A program made the position numbers and the translations under genes. A DNA stretch of 11,289 nt from an uncultured Aliterella sp. (GTDB lineage: Bacteria; Cyanobacteriota; Cyanobacteriia; Cyanobacteriales; Chroococcidiopsidaceae). The notes under the pieces are model-generated. The model worked only from the letters and a program-made list of their open reading frames with translations. It did no database searches and was not told where the DNA came from. The stretch lies in the NCBI GenBank assembly GCA_905479905.1, contig CAJQOK010000031.1:1-11289 (forward strand), written 5' to 3'. Position 1 is the stretch's first letter; each line of letters opens with the position of its first letter. Positions 5,864 through 11,289 of the stretch are shown piece after piece.

Positions 5864-8152
5864 CTATCTCAAAGTTTCCGATTCAATTGGTACGCTAGGA
5901 ATAACTTTATTTATCGCCCCCGGATTAACTAATTGCTCTAATTCATTCAATGACGGGAAGCCGCCACACAATAGCAACTGATCTCCGGCTTGCAAGTGCA
6001 TACTACCATCAGGAAAACGAATAAACTTACCATCGCGGCGAATCGCTTGAATCTGCACCGCATACTGACGGCGGATATCAAGATCGGCGAGACTTTGCCC
6101 CACTGCCGGACTATTATTAGACACAAATAGCCAATGACAAGGATTGTTTTCTGCTGGGAGAGTGGCTGCACCTTTAGCTAATTCATCAAAAGCGGTTAAC
6201 TCCTCGCCTTGCCCAACTATTAATAAGCGATCGCCTGGGGCTAAAATTGTTTTGCTATCAGGATAATCAAGTTCCTCGCCACTTAAGCGCCGCACAGCCA
6301 TTAAGCTAACTCCCGTCAAGTAGCGCATATCTGCTTCTTCTATAGTCATCCCCGTAAGCGGAGAGCCTTCAGGTAAGTCATACCAGCGCCTGTTCATATC
6401 TTGAGTAGCTTGGTCTAATTCTCGTGCTACTTGGGCAGGCGATCGCTCTGGACGCAAATCTAAATAATGATGATTGCGAATTTCCTGCATTTCTAATTGC
6501 ATCGTACTCGCCGACAAGCCCATTTTAGTTAATAAATGATTGGCTAATTCTAAGCTTGCCTCAAATTCGGGCTGTACTACTTCCTGCGCTCCCAATTGGT
6601 AAAGAGTTTCAATGTCTTTATCGTGATTTGCTTGTACTATCAAGTCTAAGTCGGGAGATAGTTCTAAAGCCCGTTTTAAACACAACCGCGTACTCATGGG
6701 ATCGGGTAAAGTAATTGCTAAAGATTTTGCTCTTTCTACTCCCGCCGTTTCTAAGACGTGAAAACTTGCCGCATTGCCGTAGACGTAAGCAACCCCCGCC
6801 TCGCGTAACTGCTGAATCCTGCTTTCGGACTGTTCAATTACAACGATTGGGTAGCCGTGTGCTTGGACTAATTTAACCAAATTGCGCCCCACGCGCCCGT
6901 AACCGCATACTACTATATGATTTTGTTGGGGTAATTCGTCAGAAAAAGCGATCGCTACATCTCCAGATTCAATCAAAGACCTCAACCAAGGTAATTCGAG
7001 TATTTTGGGTACTAAACGCAATACAAACGGCGTTAAAACGAGGGTTACGGCGGTTGTTCCCAAAATTAATAAGTACACCCGGCGAGAAACTAAACCCATT
7101 GATAGCCCTTCGCTGGCTAAAACAAAGGAAAACTCTCCAATTTGCGCTAGTCCCAAACCTACCATCAAAGCAGTTTTCCAGGGATAGTGAAATATTTTTA
7201 CAAGCGGCGTAACGATCGCAAACTTGCCGACAAATACTAGCAATACTAGCCCCAAAATCAACTCTAAGTTTTGCCACAAAAAAAACGGATCGATTAGCAT
7301 CCCAATCGCTGCAAAAAATAAAGTTGCAAAAATATCTCTCAGTGGCTCAACATAAGTTAAAGTTTGGTCGGCGTATTCCACCTCAGAAATCATCAATCCA
7401 GCGACAAAAGCGCCCATTTCAATCGATAATCCCAAATGCTCGGTAAGTAAGGCAATCCCCAAACACAGCGCCACTACACCTAATAAAAATAACTCCTTAC
7501 TCTCGGTTCTTGCCAATAACCTTAATAATGGTGGAATTAGCCAAATTCCTGCTACCACTGCTCCGGCGGCAAATAAACCAATTTTAATTAATGCCGTACC
7601 TACAGCTATACCAATAGTTTCCGGCGGTTGCTCCAAAGCAGGTAAAACCGCCAGCATTAGCCCTAGCGCCAAGTCTTGGACTACCAACATCCCTAACATA
7701 ACTTGACCGTGAGGCGTTTCTGTTTCGTTGCGCTCCATCAAGCACTTCAAAACAACGGCGGTAGATGAAAGTGATAAAATTGCCCCTAAAAATACTCCTT
7801 GGGCCGGAGAACTTACCCATCCCACACCTACCGATACTATGGCAGTACCGATAATAGTCAGCACAATTTGCAAACCCCCACCACCCAAACTAATTAGCTG
7901 GACTTTTTTTAGTTCAGCAAGAGAAAATTCCACTCCCAAAGCAAATAATAAAAAGGCAACGCCAAATTGGGCTAAGGTTTCGACTTGGATTAGTTCTTTA
8001 ATTAGTCCTAATCCGGCTGGCCCTATTACCACCCCACCGACTAAGTAGCCTAGTAAAACTGGTTGGCGAAACAATGCCGCTAATAGCCCACCTACCGCCG
8101 ACACTGCAAGGACTAACACTAAATCGACAATTAGTCTAAAATCTTCTTGCAC
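5864..8152 (-). CDS. KefB-like CPA2 cation:proton antiporter with RCK (TrkA) domains
   Basis: This is a predicted monovalent cation/proton antiporter (K+ or Na+ for H+) in a cell membrane. From the GTG at 8152 the product has 762 residues. Residues about 5-385 carry roughly 12 hydrophobic segments of the CPA2 Na+/H+ exchanger fold, including QPVLLGYLVGGVVIGP (30-45), FALGVEFSLAEL (70-81) and VVQDL (157-161). A RCK_N/TrkA-N domain follows (about 410-525) with the nucleotide-binding GYGRVG (417-422) and an acidic residue in VVIEQ (437-441). Two RCK_C-like modules follow, near 597-660 and 680-745. The frame is also open to a TTG at 8209 that would add 19 residues. I prefer the GTG because homologues I recall begin with QEDFRLIVDLVLVL. 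Nucleotide or ion binding by the RCK part probably gates transport. It is divergent from carA and convergent with the PEP-CTERM gene. Confidence 0.92.
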   Translation of the reverse strand: MQEDFRLIVDLVLVLAVSAVGGLLAALFRQPVLLGYLVGGVVIGPAGLGLIKELIQVETLAQFGVAFLLFALGVEFSLAELKKVQLISLGGGGLQIVLTIIGTAIVSVGVGWVSSPAQGVFLGAILSLSSTAVVLKCLMERNETETPHGQVMLGMLVVQDLALGLMLAVLPALEQPPETIGIAVGTALIKIGLFAAGAVVAGIWLIPPLLRLLARTESKELFLLGVVALCLGIALLTEHLGLSIEMGAFVAGLMISEVEYADQTLTYVEPLRDIFATLFFAAIGMLIDPFFLWQNLELILGLVLLVFVGKFAIVTPLVKIFHYPWKTALMVGLGLAQIGEFSFVLASEGLSMGLVSRRVYLLILGTTAVTLVLTPFVLRLVPKILELPWLRSLIESGDVAIAFSDELPQQNHIVVCGYGRVGRNLVKLVQAHGYPIVVIEQSESRIQQLREAGVAYVYGNAASFHVLETAGVERAKSLAITLPDPMSTRLCLKRALELSPDLDLIVQANHDKDIETLYQLGAQEVVQPEFEASLELANHLLTKMGLSASTMQLEMQEIRNHHYLDLRPERSPAQVARELDQATQDMNRRWYDLPEGSPLTGMTIEEADMRYLTGVSLMAVRRLSGEELDYPDSKTILAPGDRLLIVGQGEELTAFDELAKGAATLPAENNPCHWLFVSNNSPAVGQSLADLDIRRQYAVQIQAIRRDGKFIRFPDGSMHLQAGDQLLLCGGFPSLNELEQLVNPGAINKVIPSVPIESETLR

Positions 8153-8265
8153 AGGTTTATTAGAAAAAATATTAAGGTATATTAATTTACTGTAGAGCTT
8201 TTTTATCAAAGATTTCCATGAGAAATAAAAGATGGGTTGATGAATTTAGGACTGATGCAAAACTT

Positions 8266-8300
8266 GATCCCCCCTAACCCCCCTTGAAAAAGGGGGAAAA
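8266..8300 (+). repeat. C/G-rich palindromic dispersed element, copy D
   Basis: GATCCCCCCTAACCCCCC is followed by a hairpin CCCCCTT (8279-8285), loop GAAA, AAGGGGG (8290-8296), then AAAA. It is nearly identical to the reverse complement of 683-716: about two substitutions and one extra C. Confidence 0.8.
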
Positions 8301-8402
8301 TAAAAGATCCTTTTTAAGGGTGTTGGAGGCTTGTACAAGCAGTGAATCGATTTATTTCTAAGAGGAAAATAAAAGCTCCTTTTTAAAGGTGTTGGGGGAT
8401 CT
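8295..8402. repeat. Direct repeat of 35 bp, period 69 bp, with degraded palindromic elements
   Basis: Segments 8295-8329 and 8364-8398 align without gaps. Both read GGAAAATAAAAG, then [AC]TCCTTTTTAA, then [AG]GGTGTTGG, with about three differences. Each contains a degenerate copy of the C/G-rich element in the orientation of copy A (8306-8330, 8375-8402, the latter ending GTTGGGGGATC). Together with 8266-8300 this suggests serial insertion or local duplication. Confidence 0.75.
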
Positions 8403-8469
8403 TTTGGGCGTAAGTACCGAAATGTTAAGGAGGATCGCCCAGCAATGCGATCGCATCACGACAAAATCA

Positions 8470-8499
8470 ATGACCGTTAAAAACGACTCATGGCATAAT
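8470..8499 (+). promoter_or_regulatory. Candidate housekeeping-sigma promoter for carA
   Basis: ATGACC (8470-8475) and CATAAT (8494-8499) resemble -35 and -10 boxes with an 18-bp spacer. They would place the transcript start near 8506, leaving a leader of about 30 bases before the carA ATG. The match is by eye only. Confidence 0.4.
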
Positions 8500-8535
8500 G
8501 ATCGCAATGTGCGTAAAATAGCCTAATTATTGAAA

Positions 8536-9687
8536 ATGCCTACACCGTTTGCCAATGCTAAACCCGCTATCTTAGTCCTTGCTGATGGCACAACCTATCG
8601 CGGTTGGTCTTTTGGAGCGACGGGAACAACGACTGGAGAAGTAGTTTTTAATACCGGAATGACGGGCTATCAAGAAGTATTGACCGATCCTAGCTATCGC
8701 GGTCAGATGATAGTTTTTACCTATCCCGAAATTGGCAATACTGGAGTGAATATTGAAGATGAAGAATCAAGCCGTCCGCAAGTAAGAGGAGCGATCGCGC
8801 GTAATATCTGCGATCGCCCCAGCAACTGGCGCTCTACAAGTAGTTTGACTGACTACCTCAAAAAGCACAATATACCAGGAATCTATGGCATTGATACTCG
8901 CGCTTTGACTCGCAAAATTCGGGTATTAGGGGCAATGAATGGCGGCATTTCGACGGAGCTTGACGAAACAGATTTATTAGAATTAGTCCAAACAGCGCCT
9001 ACTATGGCAGGCTTAAATTTAGTCAAAGAAGTAACGACAAAAGACGTTTACGAGTGGTCAGATCCGACAACTAATGTATGGGAATTTAAACCTGTTAGCG
9101 AGCCAATAGTCGAAAAACAACTCACTGTTGTCGCCTTAGATTTTGGAATTAAGCGCAATATTTTACGTCGATTAGCAAGTTATGGTTGCAGAGTAATTGT
9201 TGTTCCAGCAAGTATGCCCGCCGAGGAGATTATGAAATACAATCCTGATGGGATATTTCTTTCTAATGGCCCTGGAGATCCCGCCGCAAATATCGAAGGG
9301 ATAGAAACAACCAAAGCCTTACTAACTTGCCAAAAACCTGTATTTGGGATTTGTATGGGGCATCAAATTTTGGGCTTATCTTTGGGCGCTCAAACTTATA
9401 AACTTAAATTTGGTCATCGCGGCTTAAATCAGCCTGCGGGGTTAGCGCGACAAGTAGAAATTACTAGCCAAAATCATAGTTTTGCCCTCGATCCCGATTC
9501 CTTACCTGATGCGGACGTAGAAATTACTCATCTCAACCTCAACGATCGCACCGTTGCCGGATTAAAGCATAAAACCTTACCGATGTTTTCCGTACAGTAC
9601 CACCCCGAAGCAAGCCCTGGCCCCCACGATGCTGATTATTTATTTGAGCAATTTGTCACCTCAATGCGTACCAGTAGAGCTATTTAA
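8536..9687 (+). CDS. carA: Carbamoyl-phosphate synthase small subunit (glutaminase)
   Basis: CarA hydrolyses glutamine and channels ammonia to CarB, which makes carbamoyl phosphate for arginine and pyrimidine synthesis in the cytoplasm. The product has 383 residues, a normal length. The N-terminal CarA domain (about 8-150) shows [28 protein letters not shown] and [14 protein letters not shown]. The C-terminal class I glutamine amidotransferase domain (about 197-380) has SNGPGDP (243-249), the nucleophile Cys273 in [18 protein letters not shown], and the catalytic His356/Glu358 in [10 protein letters not shown]. All three triad residues are present. The frame also allows a TTG at 8530, but the ATG at 8536 is the better start. 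carB is not adjacent, as is common in cyanobacteria. It has its own candidate promoter. No terminator is visible before the downstream repeat array. Confidence 0.97.
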   Translation: MPTPFANAKPAILVLADGTTYRGWSFGATGTTTGEVVFNTGMTGYQEVLTDPSYRGQMIVFTYPEIGNTGVNIEDEESSRPQVRGAIARNICDRPSNWRSTSSLTDYLKKHNIPGIYGIDTRALTRKIRVLGAMNGGISTELDETDLLELVQTAPTMAGLNLVKEVTTKDVYEWSDPTTNVWEFKPVSEPIVEKQLTVVALDFGIKRNILRRLASYGCRVIVVPASMPAEEIMKYNPDGIFLSNGPGDPAANIEGIETTKALLTCQKPVFGICMGHQILGLSLGAQTYKLKFGHRGLNQPAGLARQVEITSQNHSFALDPDSLPDADVEITHLNLNDRTVAGLKHKTLPMFSVQYHPEASPGPHDADYLFEQFVTSMRTSRAI

Positions 9688-9745
9688 TGGCTCATCTGTC
9701 AAATTACTATCAGTTTGCGATCGCAATTTGTGCCAATTTATTAGG

Positions 9746-9836
9746 AATGGGTAATGGGTAATGGGTAATGGGTAATGGGTAATGGGTAATGGGTAATGGG
9801 TAATGGGTAATGGGTAATGGGTAATGGGTAATGGGT
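9746..9836. repeat. Heptanucleotide tandem array, 13 perfect copies of AATGGGT
   Basis: Thirteen units of AATGGGT follow each other without a mismatch (91 bp), with a partial unit (AA) after the last. This is the class of short tandemly repeated repetitive (STRR) heptamers known from filamentous cyanobacteria. The plus strand carries 13 GGG runs separated by TAAT, which satisfies the G-quadruplex pattern several times over. Because seven is not a multiple of three, the minus strand encodes a PLPITHY-type repeat in all three frames; these open frames are artefacts. Confidence 0.97.
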
Positions 9837-9843
9837 AAGAGCA

Positions 9844-9870
9844 ACCAATGACCAATGACCAATGACCAAT
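9844..9870. repeat. Second heptamer array, ACCAATG x3 plus partial
   Basis: Three units of ACCAATG and a partial fourth (ACCAAT) lie seven bases after the AATGGGT array. Read on the other strand and rotated, the unit is TTGGTCA, which matches the heptamer I recall as STRR2 from Calothrix. The two arrays form a compound repeat block in the carA to malic enzyme gap. Confidence 0.85.
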
Positions 9871-9882
9871 TATTTTCTAATG

Positions 9883-9888
9883 TATATT
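9883..9888 (+). promoter_or_regulatory. Possible -10 box for the malic enzyme gene
   Basis: TATATT, preceded by TG, lies 32 bases upstream of the ATG at 9920. The only -35-like sequence is in the ACCAATG array (for example AATGAC at 9861-9866, 16-bp spacer). The match is weak, but if it is correct the repeat array supplies part of the promoter. Confidence 0.25.
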
Positions 9889-9919
9889 GCTTCAATAACG
9901 GAGAATCGCGGTACTTAGC

Positions 9920-11289
9920 ATGGTAAATTTGACCCCCAACTCTAGCTTTAGTTTGACGCTACGCTTAGAAATTCCTAACCGGGTGGGAATGCTGGCAAGT
10001 GTAACTGGTGCGATCGCATCATCGGGCGGTAATCTCGGTCAAATCGACTTGATCGAGCAAACCCGCGAGGTTTCAATTCGTGATATTACCGTAGATGCGG
10101 CTAGTACCGAACACGCCGAAACAATTGTTGAATCGATTAAAGTTTTACCCGACATTAAATTAATAAATGTCTACGATCGCACTTTTAATTTGCATCGCGG
10201 CGGCAAAATTAGTATTACAAGTCGCATTCCGATTAAAAGCTTGGCAGATTTGGCAATGGCTTACACTCCAGGAGTGGGCAGAATTTGTATGGCAATAGCC
10301 ACTGACCCCGAACAGGCTTACCATTTAACCATTAAGCAAAATACTGTTGCGATCGTTACTGATGGTAGTGCAGTATTAGGTTTAGGTAATTTGGGGCCAG
10401 AGGCAGCATTGCCTGTAATGGAAGGTAAGGCGATGCTGTTTAAAGAATTTGCCGGGATTGATGCTTTTCCCATTTGCCTAGCTAGTCAAGATACTAAAAC
10501 TATTGTTGAAACTGTTAAGCAAATTGCCCCCGTATTTGGCGGCGTAAACTTAGAAGATATTGCCGCCCCTCGTTGCTTTGAAATTGAAAAGCTACTGCGC
10601 GAACAATTGAATATTCCTGTTTTCCACGATGACCAACACGGCACGGCAATTGTGACTTTAGCGGCATTAATTAACGCCCTGAAGCTGGTCAATAAGCAGT
10701 TAGCTAAGGTAAAAATCATTATTAACGGTGCGGGGGCGGCAGGAGTTGCGATCGCGCGCTTGTTGCGTAAAGCTGGAGCCGAAACTATCTGGATGTGCGA
10801 CTCTAAAGGCATTTTATCGACTCAGCGCCCGGATATGACCCCCGAAAAGTTAGAGTTTGCGATCGATAAAATGGGCGGTTTAGCGGCGGCGATGATGGGT
10901 GCAGATGTATTTATTGGGGTGAGCGCTCCGGGGGTAGTTACCCCAGAAATGGTGCGCTCAATGGCAAGCCAACCGATTGTCTTTGCGATGGCAAACCCGA
11001 TTCCAGAAATTCAGCCAGAACTTGTAACTAATATTGTTGCTGTAATGGCGACGGGGAGAAGCGATTACCCCAATCAAATTAATAATGTGTTGGCTTTTCC
11101 TGGGGTATTTCGCGGTGCTTTAGACTGTCGCGCCTCAACTATTACGACAACTATGTATTTAGAAGCGGCCTATGCGATCGCTTCATTAGTCAAACCCTCC
11201 GACCTCAACCGCCAACACATTGTCCCTTCAGTGTTTGATGAGCGGGTTGTAAGCGCGGTGGCTGGGGCAGTTCAAAGAGCAGCTAGACA
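9920..11289 (+). CDS. NAD-type malic enzyme with N-terminal ACT domain (C-terminus cut by window edge)
   Basis: It is predicted to catalyse oxidative decarboxylation of malate to pyruvate with reduction of NAD(P). The frame is open for 456 codons from the ATG at 9920 to the right edge, so only a short C-terminal part should be missing. Residues about 12-85 form an ACT-like regulatory domain ([29 protein letters not shown]). The catalytic domain has [12 protein letters not shown] (114-125, Tyr115), [14 protein letters not shown] (147-160) and [10 protein letters not shown] (168-177, Lys170). Metal-ligand candidates are Glu212/Asp213 in NLEDI and the acidic pair in FHDDQHGTA (235-243). The NAD(P)-binding glycine motif is [11 protein letters not shown] (269-279). 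The ACT domain implies allosteric control by a small ligand, probably an amino acid (inference). NAD rather than NADP preference cannot be fixed from sequence by eye. It lies downstream of carA in the same orientation, separated by the repeat block. Confidence 0.94.
   Translation, partial: MVNLTPNSSFSLTLRLEIPNRVGMLASVTGAIASSGGNLGQIDLIEQTREVSIRDITVDAASTEHAETIVESIKVLPDIKLINVYDRTFNLHRGGKISITSRIPIKSLADLAMAYTPGVGRICMAIATDPEQAYHLTIKQNTVAIVTDGSAVLGLGNLGPEAALPVMEGKAMLFKEFAGIDAFPICLASQDTKTIVETVKQIAPVFGGVNLEDIAAPRCFEIEKLLREQLNIPVFHDDQHGTAIVTLAALINALKLVNKQLAKVKIIINGAGAAGVAIARLLRKAGAETIWMCDSKGILSTQRPDMTPEKLEFAIDKMGGLAAAMMGADVFIGVSAPGVVTPEMVRSMASQPIVFAMANPIPEIQPELVTNIVAVMATGRSDYPNQINNVLAFPGVFRGALDCRASTITTTMYLEAAYAIASLVKPSDLNRQHIVPSVFDERVVSAVAGAVQRAAR

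Larger units (their letters stand above)
8153..8535. other. Divergent antiporter/carA spacer, repeat-rich
   Basis: About 380 bp without a gene. It contains three copies of the C/G-rich palindromic element (8266-8300, 8306-8330, 8375-8402), a perfect 12-bp palindrome GCTTGTACAAGC (8329-8340), a HIP1 octamer at 8447 and a candidate carA promoter (8470-8499). No convincing promoter for the antiporter was identified; it must lie on the minus strand here. Confidence 0.65.

Noticed and set aside
9717..9728. TTGCGATCGCAA palindrome after carA as a regulatory dyad
   Set aside because: It is a HIP1 octamer with two extra matching flanking bases each side. HIP1 is so frequent in this genome that no specific role is implied.
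9661..9895. Two overlapping minus-strand open frames encoding PLPITHY repeats
   Set aside because: They are the AATGGGT array read in two frames. The unit has no stop codon on that strand and seven is not a multiple of three, so every frame stays open. No start signal or family resemblance supports a gene.
10486..10812. Minus-strand open frame opposite the malic enzyme gene
   Set aside because: It lies entirely within a well-supported conserved coding region on the other strand and shows no recognisable protein family.

Overview
The window looks like a piece of a cyanobacterial chromosome. At least 13 copies of the octamer GCGATCGC (HIP1) are scattered through coding and non-coding DNA, against about 0.2 expected by chance. 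The gene set (UrtA/UrtB, MinC/MinD/MinE, a PEP-CTERM protein, a KefB-like antiporter, CarA, an ACT-domain malic enzyme) and the heptanucleotide tandem repeats also fit a cyanobacterium. The repeats and the PEP-CTERM protein suggest a larger-genome lineage such as Nostocales or Chroococcidiopsidales, but I cannot name a genus.

Layout. Positions 1-2140 (minus strand) hold the start of a urea ABC transporter operon: urtA (substrate-binding lipoprotein), then the N-terminal part of urtB (permease), cut by the left edge. The 281-bp gap between them carries a direct repeat and a palindromic dispersed element. A 465-bp divergent region follows. Positions 2606-4523 (plus) hold minC-minD-minE, a tightly packed cassette for division-site placement. 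A 474-bp spacer with a long hairpin and two identical TTACGTAA palindromes precedes a secreted PEP-CTERM protein gene (4998-5720), which ends in a strong intrinsic terminator. On the minus strand, converging on that terminator, is a large CPA2-type cation/proton antiporter with cytoplasmic RCK domains (5864-8152). A repeat-rich spacer separates it from the divergent carA (8536-9687), the glutaminase subunit of carbamoyl-phosphate synthetase. After carA come 13 perfect copies of AATGGGT plus a short array of a second heptamer. The last gene, from 9920, is an ACT-domain NAD-type malic enzyme cut by the right edge.

How the parts relate. UrtA/UrtB (urea uptake) and CarA (glutamine-dependent carbamoyl phosphate synthesis) both belong to nitrogen metabolism, but they are far apart and nothing shows they are co-transcribed. 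MinCDE is a self-contained oscillator or gradient system. Otherwise this looks like ordinary core-genome order. I see no phage, insertion sequence, CRISPR array, tRNA, rRNA or defence island, and no convincing new multigene system. The unusual material is intergenic: two heptamer arrays (one with strong G-quadruplex potential), a family of C/G-rich palindromic repeats seen in four places, and a tandem-palindrome candidate operator upstream of the PEP-CTERM gene.
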